Positions 25,227-33,092 of a DNA stretch of 64,000 nucleotides are shown in pieces. Location of the stretch: the NCBI RefSeq assembly GCF_003610295.1, contig NZ_RAPV01000001.1, forward strand, positions 1,860,001 to 1,924,000. Reading direction: 5' to 3'. The notes under the pieces are model-generated. The model searched no databases. It worked only from the letters and a program-made list of their open reading frames with translations, and was not told where the DNA came from. The position numbers and the translations under genes are program-made. Source of the stretch: Paraburkholderia sp. BL23I1N1. Its GTDB lineage: Bacteria > Pseudomonadota > Gammaproteobacteria > Burkholderiales > Burkholderiaceae. Every line of letters begins with the position of its first letter. Position 1 is the first letter of the stretch.

Positions 25227-25919
25227 ATGGCAAATCCGAAACTCGAAGTCCTGACGCCTGCCAATTCGCAGATCATTTTCATCGACCACCAGCCGCAAAT
25301 GGCTTTTGGGGTTCAGTCCATCGACCGTCAGGTACTGAAGAACAACGTAGTAGGACTCGCGAAGGCAGCGCGGACGTTCAACATCCCTACCACGATTACG
25401 ACAGTGGAATCCGAAAGTTTCTCGGGTTACACGTACCCCGAATTGCTGGACGTGTTCCCGGGCCACAAGGTGCTCGAACGCTCGTCCATGAATTCGTGGG
25501 ACGACCAGAAGGTTCGTGACTCGCTGGCTGCAAACGGCCGGAAAAAGGTGATCGTTGCGGGTCTGTGGACGGAAGTGTGCAACAACACGTTTGCACTGTG
25601 TGCAATGGACGAAGGCGACTACGAAATCTATATGGTCGCCGACGCATCGGGCGGCACGTCGAAGGAAGCGCATGACTACGCGATGCAGCGCATGATTCAG
25701 GCCGGTGTGGTGCCGATGACCTGGCAACAGGTGCTGCTCGAATGGCAACGCGACTGGGCGCACAAAGAGACGTACAACGAAGTCATGGCGATTGCCAAGG
25801 AGCATTCGGGTGCATACGGAATGGGTGTGGACTATGCCTACACCATGGTGCACAAGGCTCCGCAGCGCACGTCGGGCGCGCACGAAGTTCTGGCGCCTGT
25901 GCCGGCAAAGACGAAGTAA
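25227..25919 (+). CDS. Isochorismatase-family cysteine hydrolase (YcaC-like)
   Basis: The 230-residue enzyme has the cysteine-hydrolase catalytic pattern: Asp in 'IFIDHQPQMAF' and the nucleophile in 'GLWTEVCNNTFAL'. The long 'GGTSKEAHDYAMQRM...GVVPMTWQQVLLEWQRDW' segment is characteristic of YcaC, an octameric hydrolase of unknown substrate. ATG at 25227 is preferred; an ATG at 25215 sits directly on its AGG. It is first in the block after operator C. Confidence 0.85.
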   Translation: MANPKLEVLTPANSQIIFIDHQPQMAFGVQSIDRQVLKNNVVGLAKAARTFNIPTTITTVESESFSGYTYPELLDVFPGHKVLERSSMNSWDDQKVRDSLAANGRKKVIVAGLWTEVCNNTFALCAMDEGDYEIYMVADASGGTSKEAHDYAMQRMIQAGVVPMTWQQVLLEWQRDWAHKETYNEVMAIAKEHSGAYGMGVDYAYTMVHKAPQRTSGAHEVLAPVPAKTK

Positions 25920-25985
25920 ATAGCTGCACCCGCCTCACCCGTCGCACCAGCCGCACTCGCGACGCGCACCCGCTTCCCCGGAAAG

Positions 25986-26009
25986 GCTCCGCGCTTTTTA
26001 GCGCGGAGC
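25986..26009 (+). other. Intercistronic hairpin
   Basis: GCTCCGCGCT (25986-25995) and AGCGCGGAGC (26000-26009) form a perfect 10-bp stem with a TTTT loop between the YcaC-like and amidohydrolase genes. It lies just before the amidohydrolase ribosome binding site and could attenuate or differentially stabilise the message. Confidence 0.6.
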
Positions 26010-26028
26010 GCTCCCTATGAGGATCACC

Positions 26029-27897
26029 ATGAATTCCAATACTTCCCAGCCAACGCCGGCCGAGGTCGTGTTCTTCAACGGCAAGATCGCGACGCAGGAC
26101 GACAAGCGTTCATTCGCCGATGCGCTTGCCGTTGCGAACGGCCGCATCATCGCTTCGGGATCTCGCGAAACTGTGATGCGTCATGTGAACGACGCGACGC
26201 GGCACGTCGACCTCAAGGGGCGCACGGTCATCCCCGGTCTGAACGATTCCCACCTGCACATCATTCGAGGTGGGCTGAACTTCAACATGGAGTTGCGTTG
26301 GGACGGCGTGCCGTCGCTCGCGGACGCGCTCGACATGCTGAAGAAGCAGGTGGCGCGCACGCCGGCGCCGCAATGGGTGCGCGTGGTGGGCGGCTGGAAT
26401 GAATTCCAGTTCGCCGAGCGCCGCGGCCCGACGCTCGAAGAAGTCAATGCGATCGCACCGGACACGCCGGTGTTCATTCTGCATCTGTACGACAGCGCGC
26501 TTCTGAACGCAGCGGCGTTGCGCGCGGTCGGCTACACCAAAGACACACCTAATCCGCCGGGCGGCGAGATCCAGCGCGACAAGCGCGGCAACCCGACCGG
26601 CATGCTGATTGCGCGGCCGAACGCCGGCATTCTGTACGCGACGCTCGCCAAAGGGCCGAAGCTCGCACCGGAAGATCAGCGCAATTCCACGCTGCATTTC
26701 ATGCGCGAACTGAATCGCCTTGGCGTGACGAGCGCGATCGACGCAGGCGGCGGCTACCAGGCCTATCCGGATGACTACGCGGTCATCATGGACCTCGCGA
26801 AACATGGCGAACTGAGCGTGCGTATCGCGTACAACCTGTTCACGCAGAATGCCAAGAAGGAAATCGAAGACTTCGCGAAATGGGTGAAGGTGACCAAACC
26901 CGGCGAGGGCGACGATTTTCTGCGCGTGAACGGCGCCGGTGAAATGCTGGTGTTCTCGGCAGCGGACTTCGAAGATTTTCTCGAACCGCGCCCGGACCTG
27001 CCGGATACGCTCGAGGACGAACTGGAAGCCGTCGTCAAACTGCTGGTGGCGAACCGCTGGCCGTTCCGCCTTCACGCCACGTACAACGAATCGATCGAGC
27101 GCTTCCTGAACGTATTCGAACGCGTGAACGCCGAGATCCCGTTCAACGGGCTGCGCTGGTTCTTCGACCATTGCGAGACCATCACACAGAAGAACATCGA
27201 GCGGGTGCGCGCGCTCGGTGGGGGCATCGCGATCCAGCATCGGATGGCCTTTCAGGGCGAATACTTCATTCAGCAATATGGTGAAGAGGCCGTCAAGCGC
27301 ACGCCGCCGATCCGCAGCATGCTGGACGCCGGACTGCCGGTCGGCGCCGGTACGGACGCCACGCGCGTCGCGAGTTTCAATCCGTTCGTTTCACTTTACT
27401 GGATGGTGTCAGGCAAAACGGTCGGCGGCACGTCGATGTATTCGAGCGAGAACAAGCTTGATCGCATGGAAGCGTTGCGCCGCTACACGGTAGGCAGCGC
27501 ATGGTTCTCGAACGAGGACGACCGTAAAGGCGCGCTGGTGCCCGGCCACTTCGCGGACTTCGCGGTACTCAGCGAGGACTACTTTACCGTCGACGAAAGC
27601 CGCATCAAGTTCCTGACCTCCGCGATGACGGTGGTGGGCGGCAAGATCGTGTACGCGGACGACGAATTCGCACCGCTCGCACCGCCTGATCTGCCGGTCA
27701 GCCCGTCGTGGTCGCCGGTCGCGGAATTCGGCGGCTACAGCCGTTACAAGCCGACCGCGGTGGCGTGCGTGGACGGCTGCGTGAATCTGTGCGGCGTGCA
27801 TGCCCACGCCCACGGCTGGGCATGGCGCAAGAACGTACCGGTCAGCGATTCGAACGGTTTCTGGGGCGCATTGGGATGTAGCTGTTTCGCATTCTGA
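26029..27897 (+). CDS. YtcJ-like metal-dependent amidohydrolase
   Basis: The 622-residue protein is an amidohydrolase-superfamily enzyme of the YtcJ group. Metal ligands are seen in 'NDSHLHIIRGG', 'RLHATYNES', 'FFDHCETI' and 'GTDATRVASFNP'. GAGGATCACC precedes the ATG at 26029. It probably hydrolyses an amide, formamide or cyclic C-N bond; the substrate is unknown. The last ~55 residues are a Cys/His/Trp-rich tail ('DGCVNLCGVHAHAHGWAW', ending 'GCSCFAF') outside the catalytic barrel. It follows the YcaC-like hydrolase and probably shares its transcript. Confidence 0.87.
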   Translation: MNSNTSQPTPAEVVFFNGKIATQDDKRSFADALAVANGRIIASGSRETVMRHVNDATRHVDLKGRTVIPGLNDSHLHIIRGGLNFNMELRWDGVPSLADALDMLKKQVARTPAPQWVRVVGGWNEFQFAERRGPTLEEVNAIAPDTPVFILHLYDSALLNAAALRAVGYTKDTPNPPGGEIQRDKRGNPTGMLIARPNAGILYATLAKGPKLAPEDQRNSTLHFMRELNRLGVTSAIDAGGGYQAYPDDYAVIMDLAKHGELSVRIAYNLFTQNAKKEIEDFAKWVKVTKPGEGDDFLRVNGAGEMLVFSAADFEDFLEPRPDLPDTLEDELEAVVKLLVANRWPFRLHATYNESIERFLNVFERVNAEIPFNGLRWFFDHCETITQKNIERVRALGGGIAIQHRMAFQGEYFIQQYGEEAVKRTPPIRSMLDAGLPVGAGTDATRVASFNPFVSLYWMVSGKTVGGTSMYSSENKLDRMEALRRYTVGSAWFSNEDDRKGALVPGHFADFAVLSEDYFTVDESRIKFLTSAMTVVGGKIVYADDEFAPLAPPDLPVSPSWSPVAEFGGYSRYKPTAVACVDGCVNLCGVHAHAHGWAWRKNVPVSDSNGFWGALGCSCFAF

Positions 27898-27936
27898 TCG
27901 GCACGGGTTCGTCCCACCACGCAAACGAGGACCACG

Positions 27937-29406
27937 ATGCCGACCCTGACCGACGGTGTGCTGTTTGGCCTGGGGATTCTGGTCCTCGATTTTCTCGCCT
28001 GGCGCTTCATGGACCGCAAGAGCGACCAGATGCGCCTCGCCTTGCGTGCGCTTATGTTCGGTCTGTCGAGCTACGTGCTGTTCCGTTCGGGAATGAATCC
28101 GCTGCGCGAGGCGCCCTGGCCGGATGAACCGCTGCGCCATCTGCTTGCGCAGATGCTGGAGGTGGTGTGGTGGCTGCAGGGCGCGCGCCTTGTGATCATC
28201 GTGCTCGATCGCGTGGTGTTGCCCGAGACGTGGCACCGGGAGCGTCTTTTTCAGGACGTACTCGGTGCGCTGGTGTTTATGGCCGCCGCGGTGGGGGCGA
28301 TCGCGTTCGTGCTGCAACTGCCGGTGAAAGGACTGCTCGCCACATCCGGCGCGCTCGCGGTCGTACTCGGCCTCGCGATCCAGAGCACGCTCAACGATGT
28401 GTTTTCAGGCGTCGTTCTGAATGCGACCGAGCCTTTTCAGATCGGCGATTGGGTAACGATCGGCGAGGTGGAAGGCAAGGTGGTCGAGAGCAACTGGCGG
28501 GCGACGAGCCTGTTGAACGGTCAGGGCAATATCGTCGTGATTCCGAACAGCGTGGCGGCACGCACGAATATCGTCAACGCCAATGAGCCGTCGCATACGC
28601 ATGGCATCAGCATCGTGCTGCCCATCAAGCCGTCGATCCGGCCTGCGCTGGTCCTTGAGGCGCTCGCTAATGCCGCCGCCAGTTGCGCGGACGTGCTGCT
28701 CGATCCCAAGCCGCTGATAAGCGTGCGCCGCGCCACGAACGACGCGATCGAGTACGAGATCGTCTGCTATGTCGACACGTTGAGCAAAAAGATCGGCGTG
28801 CGCAATGAGCTGTTCGATCTCGCGCACCGCCATCTGCTCTCACGCGGTGTCGTATTGCGGCCGCTGTCGGTGCCCGAGCCGATTCTCGAGGCGATGGACG
28901 AGAAACATCGCTTGCTGCGCAATGTGCTGATCTTCCGGACGCTGGAAAGCGACGAGATATCGCACCTGGCAGCGCAACTGACGCAGCATGAGTTCGATGC
29001 CGGCGACATGATCTACGCCGCGGCAGATGAGGACGGTCACGAGCTTCATATTCTGGCGCAGGGCGTCGCGAAAGTGATCGTCGCGAAGGACGGCGGCGAG
29101 GTCGAACTGCGAAGGCTTGCGCCGGGTGATTCGATCGGCCAGTCGGGCGTTCTCGCGGGCGTCCGGACCGCTGTGGTCGTGCGTGCGCTGACCCGCGCCA
29201 TCGTGTTCAGGCTGGACAAGAGTGCATTGACGCCTGTTCTCGCGCAGCGCCCGGAGGTGGTGAAGGAAATGTGCCGGTTGCTGTCGGAACATCATGCAAC
29301 CGAGGAGATGGTGCTGGCATCGCCGAGCCATGTGGAGCAGAGCGCGGGTGGCTTTCTGCAATGGATTCGCGACGGCGTGCGGCGCATCCACGAACTGTCG
29401 TTTTAA
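27937..29406 (+). CDS. MscS-family channel with C-terminal cyclic-nucleotide-binding domain
   Basis: The 489-residue protein has N-terminal membrane helices and the MscS pore/beta domain ('GALAVVLGLAIQSTLNDVFSG' and 'IGDWVTIGEVEGKVVESNWR', with 'VVIPNS'). A C-terminal cNMP-binding domain follows at about residues 330-450. The cNMP phosphate cassette region 'GDSIGQSGVLAGVRTAVV' keeps the Arg-Thr-Ala, so ligand binding is plausible. Relatives are bCNG channels gated by cyclic nucleotides rather than tension. It starts 39 bp after the amidohydrolase stop. Confidence 0.87.
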   Translation: MPTLTDGVLFGLGILVLDFLAWRFMDRKSDQMRLALRALMFGLSSYVLFRSGMNPLREAPWPDEPLRHLLAQMLEVVWWLQGARLVIIVLDRVVLPETWHRERLFQDVLGALVFMAAAVGAIAFVLQLPVKGLLATSGALAVVLGLAIQSTLNDVFSGVVLNATEPFQIGDWVTIGEVEGKVVESNWRATSLLNGQGNIVVIPNSVAARTNIVNANEPSHTHGISIVLPIKPSIRPALVLEALANAAASCADVLLDPKPLISVRRATNDAIEYEIVCYVDTLSKKIGVRNELFDLAHRHLLSRGVVLRPLSVPEPILEAMDEKHRLLRNVLIFRTLESDEISHLAAQLTQHEFDAGDMIYAAADEDGHELHILAQGVAKVIVAKDGGEVELRRLAPGDSIGQSGVLAGVRTAVVVRALTRAIVFRLDKSALTPVLAQRPEVVKEMCRLLSEHHATEEMVLASPSHVEQSAGGFLQWIRDGVRRIHELSF

Positions 29407-29431
29407 CTGGATTCGCAGACGACTCGCGTCG

Positions 29432-29465
29432 GTTAAGGGTTTTTAAGAATTCGCCAAAGTCTTTA
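29432..29465 (+). promoter_or_regulatory. TTTMAG direct-repeat operator D (HD/XapX block)
   Basis: GTTAAG (29432) and TTTAAG (29442) are spaced 10 bp; a poor third position is followed by GTCTTTA. A GATACG/TACGCT -10 candidate lies at 29478-29485. The site is about 140 bp upstream of the second HD gene, which is the paralogue of the gene behind operator B. Confidence 0.5.
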
Positions 29466-29601
29466 TGGATTTAATTCGATACGCTGCAATGTACGGGAGC
29501 TCCCTGGACGTCGAACAGTCCTGAACATCGCCTGGCTTTGGTAGCGGTCCGGCGGGCGTGTAGCGGCACACCAGGGGCTGAGGCGACACTGAGGAGCTGA
29601 G

Positions 29602-30243
29602 ATGAAGAAAACCATTGCCGGCATAGAGATTCCCGACGGTGTCATGGCTCGGGCGGCGACCGATCAGGTTCGGGGCACGGAGTCGGAGTTGATGTTTCAT
29701 CATTCGCTCAGAGCATTTCTGTTTGGTGCGCTGACCGGATATCGCGAGAACCTCACCTTCGACGCCGAGCTGCTTTATGTCGCTGCGATGTTTCATAACG
29801 TTGGGCTGACGGCGAAGTATCAACACTCGCCGTACCGGTTCGAGGTGGACGGCGCGAATGCCGCGCGCGATTTTCTGCGGCGGCACGTTGTGGTCGACCG
29901 TCTGATCGACGAAGTATGGGAGGCGATCGCATTGCACACGACACCGGGCATTCCGGAACATATGTCGCCGCTGGTTGCGCTGACCAGCGCCGGCGTGCAG
30001 ATGGATGTTCGGGGCTTCTGCCACGACGATTTCACCGCACAGCAGCGCGATGAAATCGTGCAGGCCTATCCGCGCGAATCGGGCTTCAAGAAGAAGATCA
30101 TCGAAGCCTATGCGCGTGGCATGGAACATCGTCCGGAGACGACCTTCGGAACGGTGAATGCCGATGTACTGGACCGGTGGGATCCGAACTATCGCCGCTT
30201 GAATTTCTGCGGACTGGTGCTCGGATCGGACTGGCCGAATTGA
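29602..30243 (+). CDS. HD-domain (cyanamide hydratase-like) protein
   Basis: The 213-residue protein is the paralogue of the 9444 gene product. The HD pair is His65-Asn66 (MFHNVGL), so the His is kept and the Asp is changed. Other likely ligands (His33/34, and His in 'AIALHTTPGIPEH') remain. Fungal cyanamide hydratases in this family hydrate cyanamide to urea; that activity is only a hypothesis here. GAGGAGCTGAG precedes the ATG. It begins a run of genes on the same strand behind operator D. Confidence 0.8.
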   Translation: MKKTIAGIEIPDGVMARAATDQVRGTESELMFHHSLRAFLFGALTGYRENLTFDAELLYVAAMFHNVGLTAKYQHSPYRFEVDGANAARDFLRRHVVVDRLIDEVWEAIALHTTPGIPEHMSPLVALTSAGVQMDVRGFCHDDFTAQQRDEIVQAYPRESGFKKKIIEAYARGMEHRPETTFGTVNADVLDRWDPNYRRLNFCGLVLGSDWPN

Positions 30244-30270
30244 AGAGTGTTTCTGGAAAGGACGAATAGC

Positions 30271-30522
30271 ATGGGCTACATCATTTCTCTGGGAGTCGGC
30301 TTCGGCATCGGACTTCTCTATTGGCTGCTCAAGGTGCAGTCGCCGGCGCCGCCGTTGATCGCGCTGGCCGGATTGCTCGGCATGGTGTTGGGCGAGCATG
30401 CCATCCCGGTGGTCAAAACGCATTTTTTTGCGCAGACGGAGGCGGTTCAAACCGCCGGTCCGGTGACGGACGCCGCAGCGAAAAAGACCCTGACGCCGGA
30501 CGCGAAGAAGCAGGGCGGTTGA
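30271..30522 (+). CDS. XapX-domain small membrane protein
   Basis: The 83-residue protein starts MGYIISLGVGFGIGLLYWLL and has a second helix 'ALAGLLGMVLGEHAIPVV', the XapX (DUF1427) pattern. The polar C-terminus is rich in Lys, Thr and Ala. AAGGA precedes the ATG at 30271. XapX proteins are small two-helix membrane proteins of unknown function; this one lies 27 bp after the HD gene. Confidence 0.82.
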   Translation: MGYIISLGVGFGIGLLYWLLKVQSPAPPLIALAGLLGMVLGEHAIPVVKTHFFAQTEAVQTAGPVTDAAAKKTLTPDAKKQGG

Positions 30523-30530
30523 CCTGACAC

Positions 30531-30549
30531 TGCCTCGATCAGAGGCAGG
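30531..30549 (+). other. Small intercistronic hairpin
   Basis: CTGCCTC (30531-30537) and GAGGCAG (30543-30549) pair around a 5-base loop between the XapX and VOC genes. There is no U-tract; it may be an mRNA processing or stability element. Confidence 0.45.
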
Positions 30550-30584
30550 CCATTCAAATATTGCTAATACATTTGGGTAATACC

Positions 30585-31535
30585 ATGTTCAAGTCGCATC
30601 ATCGGCTCGCTTCGCTTGCGTCTCTCGGCGCAGCGATATTGATTGGATTGACACCTGCGGCATCCGCGTTCGCCGATGCCGGGCCGCCAGAGGTGTCCAA
30701 CGCAAAAGTCGCCTTCGCCGGCAAATACCCCGACGTATCGGTCGGTGCGCAGTACGACACGACCCACGTGTACGTGGCTGCGGCCGATCTCGACGCGTTC
30801 GTCAACAGCTTTCTCGCCACGTTCGGCGGCAAGGCATCCCCGCGTGCGGTGTTCACGGTGACGCCTACGCCGAGCAAGACCGCATCGCAGTACGTGCAAA
30901 CGCCGGTCGGCATGTTGTCGGTGTTCGGCTTTGAAACGGCGATTCCGTATCCGTTCGGCAATGAGCGAACCGGCTATCTGGTCACCGATATCGATCAGGC
31001 GGTGAAAGCCGCGCGTGCGGCCGGTGCCGATGTTGTCGTCGATACGTTCGACGATCCGATCGGCAAGGACGCGATCATTCAATGGCCGGGCGGCTTGACC
31101 ATGCAGCTCTATTGGCACACCAAGGCGCCGAACTATTCGCCCTTACAGAGCGTGCCGGATAACCGCGTGTACGTGTCGCGCTACGAAGCGGACAACTTCG
31201 TGCGCCGTTGGGTGCGCTTCTCGCACGGCAAGGTGGTGTCGGACAACCGCAGTGCCGACGGCGGCCTGGTTGGCCGGCCGGGCGAAACGATCCGCGTGAT
31301 CCGTATCAACTCGGGCTTCGGCCATATGCTCGTGTTCGTCACGGACGGCAAGCTGCCGGTCCCGTTCGGCGGCGAAACGACGGGTTATAGCGTGGACGAT
31401 GTCGCCCAGACGATCGAGCGCGCACAGGCGGCCGGCGCGAAGGTGCTCTACCCGCCGTACCACAGCGCAACGGGTACCACCGCGATGCTCGAATTCCCTG
31501 GCCGATACATTGCTGAAGTACACGATGGCAAGTGA
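30585..31535 (+). CDS. Exported VOC/glyoxalase-fold protein
   Basis: The 316-residue protein has a signal peptide (MFKSHHRLASLASLGAAILI, cleavage near AFA-D) followed by two beta-alpha-beta-beta-beta modules ('TTHVYVAAADLDAFVNSFLATFGG' and 'GHMLVFVTDGKLPVPFGGETTGY') as in the vicinal oxygen chelate superfamily. A periplasmic location is unusual for VOC proteins. The ATG at 30585 is used; a TTG at 30561 would put charged residues before the signal. It overlaps the porin start by 11 bp. Substrate unknown. Confidence 0.8.
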   Translation: MFKSHHRLASLASLGAAILIGLTPAASAFADAGPPEVSNAKVAFAGKYPDVSVGAQYDTTHVYVAAADLDAFVNSFLATFGGKASPRAVFTVTPTPSKTASQYVQTPVGMLSVFGFETAIPYPFGNERTGYLVTDIDQAVKAARAAGADVVVDTFDDPIGKDAIIQWPGGLTMQLYWHTKAPNYSPLQSVPDNRVYVSRYEADNFVRRWVRFSHGKVVSDNRSADGGLVGRPGETIRVIRINSGFGHMLVFVTDGKLPVPFGGETTGYSVDDVAQTIERAQAAGAKVLYPPYHSATGTTAMLEFPGRYIAEVHDGK

Positions 31536-33054
31536 CGCACGCGCCACGAAGCCGTTGAGGTCACTGAAGTCCCGCCGGCGCGCGCCACGCTTTTCCGCGC
31601 TGCGCGCCGCCCGTGCCTTGCTGATCAGCACGGGTCTCGCGGCCGCGCTGCCGGCTTCGGCGGCGGACACCGCGCTCGGCGGGGCTGACGATACCGCCAA
31701 GGCGAGCACCGCCGTGGCTTCGTCCGCTGGGACCGCGTCGTGCGCGCGGCCGGCGATCATGTTCAACCGCTGGCAGGAAAACTGGGGCGTGCTGGCCAAT
31801 CCCTGCGTGCCGAAAAAGCCGCTCGATTCGCTCAAGTACATCCCGCTGTTCGGCAACCCCGACGCGTATATCTCGCTAGGCGTGGTGCTTCGCGAGCGCC
31901 TGGAGGTGAACGACGCACCGTTGTTCGGTCTCGGATCGGCGCATGACGACACGTATCTGCTGCAACGTCTGGACGTTCACGCGGACATCCGGCTCGGCCC
32001 GCACGTGCAGATCTTCACGCAATTCGAAGACGCGCAACCGTACGGCAAGGACAACGTCACGCCGGTCGATAAGAATCCGCCGGATCTGCGCCAGGCGTTC
32101 GTCGCGATCACCGAGCCGCTTGGGCCCGGCACCTTCAAGTTCCGCGTCGGGCGTCAGGAAATGGCGTTCGACTTGCAGCGCTTCGTCTCGGTGCGCGACG
32201 GCCCCAACGTGCGTCAGGCATTCGACGCGCTATGGGCCGACTATGAAACCGGCCCCTGGCGCTGGATCGCCTATGCGACGCAGCCGGTTCAGTATCGCGA
32301 CTATTCGGATTTCGACGACGTCTCCAACCGCGATCTGACGTTCAGCGGTCTGCGCGTGGAGCGCAAGGGCGTGGGGCCGGGCGATCTGTCAGCGTATTAC
32401 TCGCGCTACAACCGCAGCAACGCGCACTTTCTCGACGCAACCGGCGACGAACACCGCGACGTATTCGATGCGCGCTATTCCGGCAACGTCAACCATATTG
32501 ATTGGGACGTCGAAGGAATGATTCAGTCGGGTCATGTCGGCAGCAAGACGATCGGCGCGTGGGCGGTGGGCTCGCTCGCCGGCTACACGCTGACGTCCGT
32601 GCCATGGACGCCCCGGATCGGCATCCAGGTCGACGCCGCGTCGGGCGACAACCACCCGGGCGACGGCCGCGTCGGCACCTTCAATCCGCTGTTCCCGAAC
32701 GGGTATTACTTCGCGCTCGCCGGCTATACCGGCTACTCGAACCTGATTCACGTCAAGCCTTCGCTGATCGTCAAACCGAACAGCAAACTGACCCTGCTGG
32801 CCGGCGTGGGGCTGCAATGGCGCGAGACCACCGCGGACGCGGTCTACCAGCAAGGCTCGGCCGTCGTGCCGGGCACGGCGGGGCACGGTAGTCCCTGGAC
32901 CGGGTTCTATACGCAATTTCGCGCTGACTGGGCCGTCACCGCGAACCTTGCGGCGGCGCTCGAAGCGGTGCATTTCCAGGTCGGACCGTCGCTGCGCGAA
33001 TTGGGCGCCCGCAATGCCGACTACATCGGCGCGGAACTCAAATTCGGCTGGTAG
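31525..33054 (+). CDS. Alginate-export-family (AlgE-like) outer membrane porin
   Basis: The 509-residue protein has an Arg-rich N-terminus, a signal segment (ARALLISTGLAAALPASAA) and a beta-barrel domain with 'YISLGVVLRERLEVND', 'FKFRVGRQEMAFDLQRFVS' and the C-terminal aromatic residue (FGW) of outer-membrane proteins. This is the Alginate_exp family, which in Burkholderia often serves uptake of small organic compounds rather than alginate. The ATG at 31525 overlaps the VOC gene. Confidence 0.85.
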   Translation: MASDARATKPLRSLKSRRRAPRFSALRAARALLISTGLAAALPASAADTALGGADDTAKASTAVASSAGTASCARPAIMFNRWQENWGVLANPCVPKKPLDSLKYIPLFGNPDAYISLGVVLRERLEVNDAPLFGLGSAHDDTYLLQRLDVHADIRLGPHVQIFTQFEDAQPYGKDNVTPVDKNPPDLRQAFVAITEPLGPGTFKFRVGRQEMAFDLQRFVSVRDGPNVRQAFDALWADYETGPWRWIAYATQPVQYRDYSDFDDVSNRDLTFSGLRVERKGVGPGDLSAYYSRYNRSNAHFLDATGDEHRDVFDARYSGNVNHIDWDVEGMIQSGHVGSKTIGAWAVGSLAGYTLTSVPWTPRIGIQVDAASGDNHPGDGRVGTFNPLFPNGYYFALAGYTGYSNLIHVKPSLIVKPNSKLTLLAGVGLQWRETTADAVYQQGSAVVPGTAGHGSPWTGFYTQFRADWAVTANLAAALEAVHFQVGPSLRELGARNADYIGAELKFGW

Positions 33055-33092
33055 ATGCGCGATCCGCAAACTGTGGCAGATGAGGTCATGTT

